Assembly: GCA_039809495.1 (NCBI GenBank) | Contig: JBDHVC010000013.1 | Location: 1-64,000, forward strand | DNA length: 64,000 bases | Direction of reading: 5' to 3' | Source of the DNA: JAFLCL01 sp039809495 | GTDB taxonomy: Bacteria; Myxococcota_A; Polyangia; Polyangiales; Sandaracinaceae | Shown: piece after piece, positions 34,624 through 43,388 of the stretch | Layout: each line of letters opens with the position of its first letter | Numbering within the stretch: the first letter of the stretch is position 1 | Program-made: the position numbers and the translations under genes | Notes under the pieces: generated by a model | What the model was told of the DNA's origin: nothing | Seen by the model: only the letters and a program-made list of their open reading frames with translations | The model's database searches: none

Positions 34624-36294
34624 GTGCTCAGTAAGATCTGTCCCGTCTGCAAGAGCGAGTACGAGGCCGGCGAGGTCTTCTGCCCGAACGACGGGACGCG
34701 GCTCACGACGGCGTCGGAGCTCGCCGCCGCGCCCGCCGCGTCCGACGATCCGCTGCTCGGCGCCGTGATCGACGAGCGCTACCGCGTGATCCGCCGGATC
34801 GGCGAGGGCGGCATGGGCATCGTCTACGAGGTCGAGCACATCGTCATCGAGAAGCGCCTCGCGCTGAAGGTGCTCCGCGACGACTACTCGAAGCGGCCGG
34901 ACGTCGTCGCGCGCTTCCGCCAGGAGGCCAAGAGCGCGTCGCGGATCGGCAGCGAGCACATCGTCGACATCTCCGACTTCGGCGAGACGCCGTCGGGCGC
35001 GAGCTACTTCGTCATGGAGCTGCTCGACGGCGAGGACCTCTCGGACACCCTCGCGCGCGAAGGCACGCTCCCGCTCGCGCGGACGGTCGACATCCTCTGC
35101 CAGTGCGCGCGCTCGCTCGCCTCGGCTCACGCGAAGGGCATCGTCCATCGCGACATGAAGCCCGAGAACATCTTCCTCATCCGGCGCGACGATCGCCCCG
35201 ACTTCGTGAAGATCGTCGACTTCGGCATCGCGAAGATGAGCGATCTCGAGACGCCGGGGCAGCCGGGGCGAAAGCTCACGAAGACCGGCATGATCTTCGG
35301 GACTCCGGAGTACATGTCGCCCGAGCAAGCGGCCGGTCGAAGCCTCGATCACCGCGTCGACATCTACGCCCTCGGCGTGATCTTCTTCGAGCTGCTCACC
35401 GGACGGGTTCCCTTCACCGGGGACACGTTCATGGGGATCCTCACCCAGCACATGTTCGAGGAGCCGCCGCGGCTCTCCCAGGCCAACCCGAGCGTCAAGG
35501 TTCCCGACTCGGTCGAGGCGTTCGTCCAGCGCGCCCTCGCCAAGGAGCCGAACGATCGCTTCGCGACCTGCGACGAGTTCATCGAGGTGCTCGAGCAGGC
35601 CGTTCGCGGCATCGGCCCGTCGGACGCGGCCCCGATCGCCAAGCGGACGGGCACCCTCGCCGGAGCGAGCGCGAGCGAGCGCTCGACGCGGATGGGCTAC
35701 GGGGATCAGGCGCGGCCCGTCGCGCCGCCCCAGGAGCCGCTCGCGATCGGCTCGGACGAGGGGCTCGCGACGCGCCCCAAGCGCTCGATGCTCGGCGCGG
35801 GGATCGTCCTCATCGTGCTCGCCGGCGGCGGCGCGGCGCTCGCCTACCTCTGGCTCGGCCGCGAGGGCGCGACGGCCGATCCGCCGAACGCCGTGTCGAG
35901 CTCCTCGACCCCTCCAGACACCCCGGACGCGGCGATCCTGATACCGGACGCGTTCATCCCCGCGCCCGACGCCGCCGAGCCCGACGCGGGCCCGGAGCGG
36001 ATCGGGGTCGGGATCGTCACGACGCCGGCTGGAGCGCGGATCGAGGTCGTCGGTGACGACGGGATCTCCTGCGAGTCGGCCCCCTGCACGCTGCTCCTCC
36101 CCGTCGGCGAGCACGTCCGACTCCAGGCGCACCTCGGCGCGCGGACGACGACGGTCGAGGTCGACGTGGTGCGCGGGATGGCCCCCATCCTCGTCCGGCT
36201 GCGAGGAGGCGGCGGCAGCAGCCGCCCCGACGATGACCCGTCCGACCCCGCCGGCCCGCTCAAGATCCCGACGCTCTTCCGCGATCGCCCCTGA
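34624..36294 (+). CDS. Ser/Thr kinase with N-terminal zinc ribbon
   Basis: 556 residues, GTG start. Zinc ribbon CPVCKSEYEAGEVFCPNDGT at 6-25. Kinase domain about 50-335: glycine loop GEGGMGIVYE, Lys in LALKVL, catalytic HRDMKPENIFL, DFGIAKM, GTPEYMSPEQ. One membrane helix near 388-408, then a Pro/Asp-rich linker and an extracytoplasmic PEGA-like domain (VTTPAGARIEV). Hanks-type signalling kinase. Divergent from mutL. All catalytic residues present. Confidence 0.93.
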   Translation: MLSKICPVCKSEYEAGEVFCPNDGTRLTTASELAAAPAASDDPLLGAVIDERYRVIRRIGEGGMGIVYEVEHIVIEKRLALKVLRDDYSKRPDVVARFRQEAKSASRIGSEHIVDISDFGETPSGASYFVMELLDGEDLSDTLAREGTLPLARTVDILCQCARSLASAHAKGIVHRDMKPENIFLIRRDDRPDFVKIVDFGIAKMSDLETPGQPGRKLTKTGMIFGTPEYMSPEQAAGRSLDHRVDIYALGVIFFELLTGRVPFTGDTFMGILTQHMFEEPPRLSQANPSVKVPDSVEAFVQRALAKEPNDRFATCDEFIEVLEQAVRGIGPSDAAPIAKRTGTLAGASASERSTRMGYGDQARPVAPPQEPLAIGSDEGLATRPKRSMLGAGIVLIVLAGGGAALAYLWLGREGATADPPNAVSSSSTPPDTPDAAILIPDAFIPAPDAAEPDAGPERIGVGIVTTPAGARIEVVGDDGISCESAPCTLLLPVGEHVRLQAHLGARTTTVEVDVVRGMAPILVRLRGGGGSSRPDDDPSDPAGPLKIPTLFRDRP

Positions 36295-36314
36295 GCCCGC
36301 GGCGCACCTCGGCG

Positions 36315-36345
36315 TTGACAGCCGACCGAGCCGCCGTGGCATACT
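36315..36345 (+). promoter_or_regulatory. Promoter-like sequence before the PEGA kinase
   Basis: A perfect TTGACA (36315-36320), 19-base spacer, CATACT (36340-36345). The spacer is two bases long by sigma-70 standards. It lies 78-108 bases before the ATG at 36423. Confidence 0.5.
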
Positions 36346-36422
36346 CGCTCAGGTCCGCGTGAGGGCGACACACGCTCGCGCTTCGTTCGTATCGGTCAGT
36401 TCGCATGCGTGAAAGGTAGGCC

Positions 36423-38645
36423 ATGAGCTCGGCGCCCGCCGGCAACCGCGTCTCCCAGCCGCCCCCGATCCCCGCGCGTCCCGGAGCGTCGCCTCCTCCC
36501 ATCCCGCCCGAAGCCGGAGGTGCGAGCGAGGGCGACGCTCAGATGCCGAGGCGATTCGGCAAGTACACGCTGATCCGCAAGCTCGCCGTGGGTGGCATGG
36601 CGGAGCTCTTCCTGGCGCTCCAGCGCTCGGTGGCCGGCTTCGAGAAGCTGATCGTCGTCAAGCGGATCCTCCCGCACCTCGCGAAGGACCGCGCCTTCGT
36701 CGATCTGATCCTCCAAGAGGCGAAGATCTCGGCGACGCTGAACCACCCCAACATCTGCCACATCTACGACGTCGGCGAGGCGGAGGGGCAGTTCTACATC
36801 GCCATGGAGCACATCCACGGCGAGGATCTGCGGTCGATCGTCCGGCAGATGAAGAAGGTCCACGAGACGACCTTCCCGATCGAGCACGCCCTCGCCATCG
36901 TGATCGGCTGCTGCGCGGGGCTCGCCCACGCCCACGAGAAGACGACGCTCGCGGGCGAGCCGATGAACATCGTCCACCGCGACGTCTCGCCCCAGAACAT
37001 CCTGCTCACCTTCAACGGCGACGTGAAGCTCGTCGACTTCGGCATCGCGAAGGCGGGCCGCAGCTCGATGGAGGACACGGGCTCGGGCCAGCTCAAGGGC
37101 AAGGTCCCCTACATGAGCCCAGAGCAGGCGCAGGGGCTCCCGCTCGATGGGCGCAGCGACATCTTCTCGCTCGGCATCATCCTCTTCGAGCTCACGACGG
37201 GGCGCCGCCTCTTCCGTGGGCAGAACGAGATGGAGACGCTCCGGATGATCGTCGACGGCGAGTATCCGAAGCCGCGCGATCTGAACCCCGGGATCCCCGA
37301 GGCCCTCGAGCGGATCATCCTCCGATCGCTCGCGAAGGATCCGGCCGAGCGCTACCAGAGCGCTCGCCAGATGCAGTCCGATCTCGAGGACTTCATCCGA
37401 GACGCGCAGCTCAAGGTGAGCCCCCTCTCGGTCGGCGAGTGGATGCAGCGCCTCTTCGCGGAGAAGCTCGCCCAACAGAAGCAGATGCTCGCGGAGGGGC
37501 GAGAGCTCGCCGAGGTCATCGCCGCGCAGGCGGCGGCCGAGGAAGAAGCCGCCGCGCGCGAGGCGACGATGTCGGGCGTCCGAGCGCGGCGCTCGAGCCG
37601 GCTCGCGTGGGCCGCCGCCGCCGTGATCGGCGTACTCGCCGTCGTCGCCGTCGTCGCGGCGCTCCTCTTGCGCGAGCAGCCCCAGGGCCCGCCCGTCGGG
37701 CCGGGTGTCATCATCGTCGAGAGCACACCGCCCGGAGCGGCCATCTCGATCGACGGCGCACGAAGACCCGAGCGCACCCCCGCCACCCTGCGCGAGCTGC
37801 CGCTGGCGCACTACGTCGTCCAGGTCTCGGCCGAGGGGTTCGTCCCGTCGTCGGAGGCGATCGATCTCACCGAGGCGGCGCCCGAGCACCGCGTCTCGCT
37901 CACGCTCGAGCGGCCCTCGGCGGCGACCCAGGCGATGGTCAACGTCACGACCACGCCCCCCGGGGCCGCGATCGTGATCGACGGCGCCGACACGGCGCAC
38001 GTCACCCCCTTCCGCGTCGAGGGCCTCGATCCGAGCGTCGAGCACGTCGTCGCCGTCTCGCTCGCGGGCTGGGTCTCCGAGACGCGAACCGTCACGCTGC
38101 GCGCGGGTCAGGTCGAGGACCTCACCTTCGCGCTCGAGCGCACGCCGCTCGGCCCCGACGAGGCGCTGCTCGTCCTCACGACGGTCCCGCCCGACGCGCG
38201 CGTGCAGCTCGACTCGACCTGGTACGAGACAGGCAGCCCGTTCGAGATCCGCACGAGCGCGCTCACGCATCGGCTGCGCGTCATGCGCGAGGGGCGAAGG
38301 ACCCAAGACCGCGAGCTGCGGCTCCCGGGCGGCCGGCGAACGGAGCTCGCGGTCGAGCTCGAGCGCGAGCGCGAGCGCGGCCCTGGTCCCGGCGCGAGCG
38401 GCGCGCAGACGTCGAACCCGCCCGCGACGGCCTCGGGCCCCGGCGCGATCACGGTCGCGGCGACCCCTTGGTGCAACGTCTCGATCGACGGACGCCCCGT
38501 GGGCGAGACCCCGATCGTCAACCACTCCGTCCCCTCGGGGCGGCACACGATCACCTGCACGAACCCCGAGCTGAACGTCTCGCGGACCCGCTCGGTCGAC
38601 GTGCAACCCGGCGAGACCGCGCGCGTTCGGATCGAGCTCCAGTGA
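36423..38645 (+). CDS. Ser/Thr kinase with four PEGA repeats
   Basis: 740 residues. Pro-rich N-terminus (1-40); kinase domain about 45-320 with GGMAELFLA loop, Lys in IVVKRI, HRDVSPQNILL, DFGIAKAG and KVPYMSPEQ. A helical linker, one membrane helix (about 398-420), then four PEGA domains (STPPGAAISIDG, TTPPGAAIVIDG, TTVPPDARVQLD, ATPWCNVSIDG) outside the membrane. PEGA may sense or bind cell-surface material. AGGTAGG precedes the ATG. Confidence 0.93.
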   Translation: MSSAPAGNRVSQPPPIPARPGASPPPIPPEAGGASEGDAQMPRRFGKYTLIRKLAVGGMAELFLALQRSVAGFEKLIVVKRILPHLAKDRAFVDLILQEAKISATLNHPNICHIYDVGEAEGQFYIAMEHIHGEDLRSIVRQMKKVHETTFPIEHALAIVIGCCAGLAHAHEKTTLAGEPMNIVHRDVSPQNILLTFNGDVKLVDFGIAKAGRSSMEDTGSGQLKGKVPYMSPEQAQGLPLDGRSDIFSLGIILFELTTGRRLFRGQNEMETLRMIVDGEYPKPRDLNPGIPEALERIILRSLAKDPAERYQSARQMQSDLEDFIRDAQLKVSPLSVGEWMQRLFAEKLAQQKQMLAEGRELAEVIAAQAAAEEEAAAREATMSGVRARRSSRLAWAAAAVIGVLAVVAVVAALLLREQPQGPPVGPGVIIVESTPPGAAISIDGARRPERTPATLRELPLAHYVVQVSAEGFVPSSEAIDLTEAAPEHRVSLTLERPSAATQAMVNVTTTPPGAAIVIDGADTAHVTPFRVEGLDPSVEHVVAVSLAGWVSETRTVTLRAGQVEDLTFALERTPLGPDEALLVLTTVPPDARVQLDSTWYETGSPFEIRTSALTHRLRVMREGRRTQDRELRLPGGRRTELAVELERERERGPGPGASGAQTSNPPATASGPGAITVAATPWCNVSIDGRPVGETPIVNHSVPSGRHTITCTNPELNVSRTRSVDVQPGETARVRIELQ

Positions 38646-38670
38646 GCCGCGGCCGTCGAATGAACGACGC

Positions 38671-39723
38671 GTGACGACGAGGCCCACCGAGGACCACGAC
38701 GCAGGAGAGAGCGGGCGCTCCGCGCGACGCCGCGCGGCGCTGTCGATCGCGCTGCGCGTCTCGCTGAGCCTCGCCGCGCTCGCGTGGGTGGCGTGGCGCG
38801 TCGACACCGGCGCCGTCCTCGCCGCGTTCGCTCGCGTCTCTCCGCTCGCGTTCACGGTCGCGTGCGTCTCGACCGCGCTCAACCTCGTGGTCGGGAGCGT
38901 CCGCTGGCGCATGCTGCTCGAGGCCTACGGCGCGCCGCGGCCGCCGGCGCTCGGCGTGCTCGTTCGGCTCAACTACATCGGCTTCTTCTACAACACCTGC
39001 CTGCCTGGGGGCGTCGGGGGCGACGTCGTCCGCGGCTACGCGTCCCGCGCCGCGTTCGGGGAGGCCGGCGTCACCGGAGCGGGCGCCGTGGTCCTCGTGG
39101 ATCGCGTGCTCGGGCTCGTCGGGCTGCTCCTCGTCGTCGCGATCACGGCGAGCGTCTTCCCCCTCCCCGTGGCGGACACGAACCACGTGACCGCGATCTC
39201 GCTCCTCGGCGTCCTCGCGAGCGCGAGCGCGGTCGTCGCGATCGCGGCCGGTCGCGCGCTCGCCCCTCGGCTCCCCGGCAAGCTCCGCGAGCAGGCCGAG
39301 CGGCTGCCGACGATCGTTCGGCCTCGACCCTTCGTCGTCGCGATCCTGCTCTCGCTCGTGACGCAGTCGGTCGTCGCCTGGACCGGTCACGTGATCGTCG
39401 CCTCCCTCGCGCCGAGCGTAGCCCTCACCGACTCCCTCGTGATCGTCCCGCTCGCGATGGCGACCGCGTTTCTGCCCTTCTTGGTGGGAGGCACCGGCGC
39501 GCGTGAGGAGATCTTCCAGCGGCTCTACGCGCCGCTCGGCGTGCCTGGCTCGGACGCCGTCGCGGCGAGCCTCCTCGTCTGGGCCGCCCAGATCCTCGTC
39601 GCGCTCGTCGGAGGGTTGCTGAAGCTCCCCGAGGGACGCGCCCCGAGCGCGGCTGCACCGAGCGCGGCTGCACCGAGCGCGGCTGCACCGGGCGCCGCGG
39701 AGGACGACGCCTCCGAGCGCTAG
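38671..39723 (+). CDS. Second LPTM-type membrane flippase-like protein
   Basis: 350 residues, GTG start. About seven or eight hydrophobic segments with the LPTM family signature NYIGFFYNTCLPGGVGGDVVR and a GGTGAREEIF loop. Likely moves or processes a lipid-linked precursor. The C-terminal tail carries three APSAA repeats (DNA 39644-39690), absent from the paralogue at 8080. It follows the PEGA kinase by 25 bases. Its TAG stop shares bases with the stop of the next, convergent gene. Confidence 0.8.
   Translation: MTTRPTEDHDAGESGRSARRRAALSIALRVSLSLAALAWVAWRVDTGAVLAAFARVSPLAFTVACVSTALNLVVGSVRWRMLLEAYGAPRPPALGVLVRLNYIGFFYNTCLPGGVGGDVVRGYASRAAFGEAGVTGAGAVVLVDRVLGLVGLLLVVAITASVFPLPVADTNHVTAISLLGVLASASAVVAIAAGRALAPRLPGKLREQAERLPTIVRPRPFVVAILLSLVTQSVVAWTGHVIVASLAPSVALTDSLVIVPLAMATAFLPFLVGGTGAREEIFQRLYAPLGVPGSDAVAASLLVWAAQILVALVGGLLKLPEGRAPSAAAPSAAAPSAAAPGAAEDDASER
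39644..39690 (+). repeat. 15-bp coding tandem repeat, three copies
   Basis: CCGAGCGCGGCTGCA repeated three times in the tail of the LPTM gene, encoding APSAA units. Low-complexity linker; little functional meaning expected. Confidence 0.8.
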
Positions 39724-40997
39724 CCGAGCAGCGTTTTCGCCCAGAGGGCCGCGGCGACGAGGAGGCTCAGCACGAAGAGCACCGCGCAGCCGATCCCGAG
39801 CCAGAGCCCCCAGCGAGGCGCCTGGGCTCCCGGGATCGTCGCGACGATGGGCGCTCCATCACCGCCGGGCCCCGCGCTCGTCGGCTGCGCTTGCGCCGGA
39901 GCGCCGCTCGACGGCGGGGTCGGCGCCGGCGCCCCGAACGCGCGCGCCGGCCGCGGCGTCGCGGCGGCGAGGGCGGCGTCGATCTCGGCTCGAGGCCGCG
40001 CAGCCCACGCCTCGATCGTCTCGCGCCCGAGCGGCGCCCCGGGCACGATCAGGCCGAGCGCGCCGAGGACGTCGGCGGCGAAGGCGAGCGCGTCCGCGTG
40101 ACGAGCGCCCTTCTCCTTGGCGAGCCCCGCGTCGATCACGTCGTCGAGCGAGGCGGGGAGGCCCTGGCGCACGCTCGCGAGGGGCGCGGGCGACTCCTTC
40201 ATGATCTTCATGAGGATCTGCGCGACGGCCGCCCCGTCGAACGCGATCCGGCCCGTCAGCATCTCGTAGGTGATCGCGGCGAGCGCGAAGACGTCCGTGC
40301 GGTTGTCCACGTCCGCCTTCCCCATCGCCTGCTCGGGCGACATGTAGTACGGCGAGCCGAGCGTGGTGCCGAAGGCCGTCAGCTTCGGCCCGGTCTCCAT
40401 CTGGAGCTTCACGGATCCGAAGTCGAGGATGCGCACGTCGTCGCCCTCCGGGGTCGAGACGAGGAAGAGGTTGTCCGGCTTGAGATCGCGGTGGACGACG
40501 CCGATCGCGTGCGCGTCGGTCAGGCCGAGCGCCACCTGCGCGAGGATGCGAACGACGCGCGCGAGCGGCTGCGCGCCCTCGCGACGCAAGAGCGCGCCGA
40601 GCTCTTCCCCCTCGAGGTACTCCATCGTCAGGTAGAACGAGCCGTCGCCGGTGCCGCCGAAGTCGATGACCCGAACGACGTGGCGGGAGTCGATCTCCTG
40701 GGCCGTCTCGTACTCGCGCTTGAAGCGCTCGACGGCGACGCGATCGCGCGCGACGTCCGCGTGCAAGACCTTGATCGCGACCTTCTGGCGGGTCGTGACG
40801 TGTCGCCCCTCGTAGACCCGGCCCATCGCGCCGTCCGCGACGCGCATCACGACGACGTACTCGCCGAAGCGCTGGCCGAGCCGTGGGTCGGCCTCCTCCC
40901 CGGCCTCGGGGACGTGGATCGTCACGGTGCCGTCGTGGCCGCAGAACGCGATCGATTCTTCGTAGAGGGTCCCGCAGCTCGGGCAACGACGGCTCAC
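39720..40997 (-). CDS. Ser/Thr kinase with N-terminal zinc ribbon, C-terminal membrane anchor
   Basis: 425 residues. Zinc ribbon CPSCGTLYEESIAFCGHDG at the start, kinase domain about 40-300 (GAMGRVYEG loop, VAIKVL, HRDLKPDNLFL, DFGSVK, GSPYYMSPEQ), Pro/Ala-rich linker and a last membrane helix (WLGIGCAVLFVLSLLVAAAL). GTG at 40997 is preferred to the TTG at 41033 because TAGCAT ends 7 bases before it and the zinc ribbon then starts at residue 5, as in the kinase at 34624. Its stop overlaps that of the LPTM gene in CTAG. Confidence 0.92.
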   Translation of the reverse strand: MSRRCPSCGTLYEESIAFCGHDGTVTIHVPEAGEEADPRLGQRFGEYVVVMRVADGAMGRVYEGRHVTTRQKVAIKVLHADVARDRVAVERFKREYETAQEIDSRHVVRVIDFGGTGDGSFYLTMEYLEGEELGALLRREGAQPLARVVRILAQVALGLTDAHAIGVVHRDLKPDNLFLVSTPEGDDVRILDFGSVKLQMETGPKLTAFGTTLGSPYYMSPEQAMGKADVDNRTDVFALAAITYEMLTGRIAFDGAAVAQILMKIMKESPAPLASVRQGLPASLDDVIDAGLAKEKGARHADALAFAADVLGALGLIVPGAPLGRETIEAWAARPRAEIDAALAAATPRPARAFGAPAPTPPSSGAPAQAQPTSAGPGGDGAPIVATIPGAQAPRWGLWLGIGCAVLFVLSLLVAAALWAKTLLG

Positions 40998-41004
40998 GCG
41001 GAGG

Positions 41005-41010
41005 ATGCTA
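41005..41010 (-). promoter_or_regulatory. -10-like box for leaderless start at 40997
   Basis: TAGCAT on the minus strand, seven bases before the GTG at 40997. No ribosome site nearby. Confidence 0.4.
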
Positions 41011-41069
41011 TCTGGCTCGACGAGGCGCTTCAACGACGCCGCAGGGCGCGCGCGGCCGCCACCGCTCGC

Positions 41070-41735
41070 TCAGCGGCCCGGGCGCCGCGACCAGCGCCCC
41101 TCGCGCGCGTCGTGCACGAGGACCGTCTCCTCGCCCGACGGCATGCGGACGAGGAAGCAGACCGCGTCGTCCGCCGCGTCCTCCACCCAGCGCCCCATCA
41201 CCGCGGCGAGCTCGTGACGGGCCCCGGACTCCACGAACGCGCTCGGGGCGTAGCCCCAGCCCACCGCGGGACGAAGCTCGACGAGCAGCGCCTCTTGGAC
41301 CGGCTCCCAGGGAGGCGGGGCGATCCCACCCTCGACCCGAAGCTCGCGCACCGCGGCGCCGAGAGCCTGCCCGATGAGCGCGAGCGGCGCGGGCGGATCG
41401 CAGAGGAGCACGAGCGTGTACTCGTCGCTCACCCTTCGGACGATGATCTCCCGCGACTCCGCGACCACGTGATAGGAGAAGGGCACCCCGAAGGCGCGCT
41501 TGCCGTGCTCGACGAGCGCGTGCGTGAGCACGTGGAGCTGCGCGCCCGCGATCTTGGCGTCGAAGATGCCGATCCTCGCCGAGTAGTCGACGCACTCCCC
41601 CTCCTCGTCGACGAAGATCGCGACCTCGACCTCCGGGATCGACGCGGTCAGCTCGCGCAGGATCGGCGTGAAGCCGGTCTCGGCCATGTCGCGCGGGGTC
41701 TCGGCTCGAAGCGGGGGCGCCTTGTCGAGCGTCAT
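41070..41735 (-). CDS. Roadblock/LC7-like protein (tentative)
   Basis: 221 residues, soluble. The stretch PILRELTASIPEVEVAIFVDEEGECVDYSARIG has the pattern of Roadblock/LC7 domains, which regulate small GTPases such as MglA in myxobacteria. The second half is a different alpha/beta region without a recognised domain. ATG at 41735 overlaps the stop of the PPIase-like gene (ATGA). It ends a run of minus-strand genes. Confidence 0.6.
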   Translation of the reverse strand: MTLDKAPPLRAETPRDMAETGFTPILRELTASIPEVEVAIFVDEEGECVDYSARIGIFDAKIAGAQLHVLTHALVEHGKRAFGVPFSYHVVAESREIIVRRVSDEYTLVLLCDPPAPLALIGQALGAAVRELRVEGGIAPPPWEPVQEALLVELRPAVGWGYAPSAFVESGARHELAAVMGRWVEDAADDAVCFLVRMPSGEETVLVHDAREGRWSRRPGR

Positions 41736-42712
41736 CGGGCCCGCTCCGCGGCGGCGCCCTCGTCGCCGAGCGGCGCGCTCAGCGCGATCGAGGCCGCGCG
41801 CTCGTCGATCTCGACCGACGTCCGGGCGCGGAGCGCGCTCGCGAGCGCGTCGAGCGCCGCGAGCCGACGCTCGTTCGCGAGCTGGCGTCGGATCGCGGGC
41901 TCCCACTCGCTCCGCGGGATCGTCGACGCGGGGACGATCTCGTCGAGCACGACGACGTGGACGCCGAACCTCGTCCGAACGACGGACGGAAGGACGCCGG
42001 GCGCGGTCGCCGCGAAGAGCGCGTCGGCGAAGGGCGCGTCGAGCTCGGGGCGGCTCATCGGCGGGAGGTGCTCGACGCGGACGTCGAAGGCGCCCCGCCG
42101 ACCGCCGAGCTCGTCCGCGCGAAGCGAGGGATCGGCGCTCGCGACGATCGCCGCTCGGAGCTCGTTCGCCAAGCGCGTCGCCGCGTCGAGCTGCGCGGGA
42201 TCGGCGTCGGGGGCGAGCGGCACGAGGAGGTGGGTCGCGCGACGCGTCTCGGGCACCTGGAGGCGATCCTGGATCTCGACGCGCCGCGCCTCGACGTCCG
42301 CGCTCGAGATCCCCTCGGGCGTGTTGGGGGCCTCGATCCGCTCGCGCAGGAGCGCGCGCACCGCGGCGCGCCGCGCGGCGGCGCGCGCCTCGGCGTCCTC
42401 GCCGAGCGACGCACGAGCCGCGAGGGCCCCGAGCACCTGCTCCTCCTCGAGGCGACGAAGCGCGAGCGCCGGCTCGAGCCCCGCCTCCCGCGCGGCCGCC
42501 TCCACCTCGGCGATCGTGATGGGCACGCCGTCGAGCGTCGCGACGACGTCGCCGCCGACGTGCGCCGCCTCGCGCGGCCGCGCGACCGCGTGAGCGCGCC
42601 CCGCGTCGGATCCCGCGCCCGCGCGGCCCTCGGGCGCGCCGCAGCCACCGAGCGTCATCAGCGCCGCGAGGACCCCGATGCCGATCGAGCCGAGGCGAGC
42701 CGCGCGCACCAT
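41732..42712 (-). CDS. Parvulin/SurA-like peptidyl-prolyl isomerase lipoprotein
   Basis: 326 residues. Lipobox MTLGGC with Cys24, an N-terminal SurA-like helical chaperone part (VVATLDGVPITIAEVEAAA), and a parvulin domain at about 155-260 (RATHLLV, RGAFDVRVEHLPP, PGVLPSVVRTRFGVHVVVLDE). It would help fold outer-membrane or secreted proteins in the periplasm. It starts 4 bases after the previous stop and overlaps the next gene by 4. Confidence 0.85.
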   Translation of the reverse strand: MVRAARLGSIGIGVLAALMTLGGCGAPEGRAGAGSDAGRAHAVARPREAAHVGGDVVATLDGVPITIAEVEAAAREAGLEPALALRRLEEEQVLGALAARASLGEDAEARAAARRAAVRALLRERIEAPNTPEGISSADVEARRVEIQDRLQVPETRRATHLLVPLAPDADPAQLDAATRLANELRAAIVASADPSLRADELGGRRGAFDVRVEHLPPMSRPELDAPFADALFAATAPGVLPSVVRTRFGVHVVVLDEIVPASTIPRSEWEPAIRRQLANERRLAALDALASALRARTSVEIDERAASIALSAPLGDEGAAAERAR

Positions 42713-42716
42713 CGGC

Positions 42717-42890
42717 TCACTCCCCCACGGTCGGGCGCAAGAGATCCACGGACCCGCGGAGCGTCGCCACGCCGGCGAAGAGCACGAGCGCGGCGCCGAC
42801 GTAGTCGCGCATCGCCACCTCGTACACGCCCACGCCGAGCCCCACGAGGGACGCGACGACGAGCACCAATCCGACGATGTCCTTCCACAC
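42717..42890 (-). CDS. Small two-helix membrane protein
   Basis: 57 residues from the GTG at 42890; a longer ORF to 42974 overlaps the neighbour's end and is less likely. Two hydrophobic stretches (about 5-22 and 31-47) with a YEVAMRDY loop. No family recognised. Start uncertain because no ribosome site is visible. Confidence 0.5.
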   Translation of the reverse strand: MWKDIVGLVLVVASLVGLGVGVYEVAMRDYVGAALVLFAGVATLRGSVDLLRPTVGE

Positions 42891-42930
42891 GATCAGGGCG
42901 AGGATAGCAAAGCCGCGATCGCGATCGCCG

Positions 42931-43377
42931 CTACATCTCGCTCCCCGGCGTGGGCTCGCGCAGGACGAACTCACCGCGACCTCGGTTCTCGATCGTGATC
43001 ACGACGCGCCCGTCCTCGATCGCGGCGCGCCACGGGAACCCTCGCTCGATCTCCGCCGCCTCGAGAGGATAGCGGCCGAGCTCGTTCGGCGACGCGGTGC
43101 CTCGCTCGACGAGCCAGCGATGCTCCTCGACCTCGTCGATGCACCGCCGGCTCTCCTCGCGGACCCGGACGCCGGCGGCCACGGCGCGTGTCTCGACGAG
43201 CGCGTACGGGCACCGCTCCTCGTCGTGCGCGAGGGCGTAGTGCGCGATGAAGTACATGATGTAGAGGGCGAAGAGCGCAGGCGCCACGCCGAGGACGACG
43301 AGGATCGGCCACCACCAACGACGCCGGGGCTCGCGCGTGGGCGGCGTCGAGTCGTTCGCGGGTGGGCGTTCGCGCAT
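42931..43377 (-). CDS. Single-pass membrane protein, unknown
   Basis: 148 residues. Short basic N-terminus, one membrane helix (WWWPILVVLGVAPALFALYI), then an extracytoplasmic domain with two Cys residues and a beta-rich end. Two adjacent ATGs exist; I use 43377 because GGGAG is 6 bases upstream. Starts 11 bases after the trmFO stop. The 602-codon frame it sits in is a shadow of trmFO. Confidence 0.6.
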   Translation of the reverse strand: MRERPPANDSTPPTREPRRRWWWPILVVLGVAPALFALYIMYFIAHYALAHDEERCPYALVETRAVAAGVRVREESRRCIDEVEEHRWLVERGTASPNELGRYPLEAAEIERGFPWRAAIEDGRVVITIENRGRGEFVLREPTPGSEM

Positions 43378-43388
43378 CATCGTCTCCC

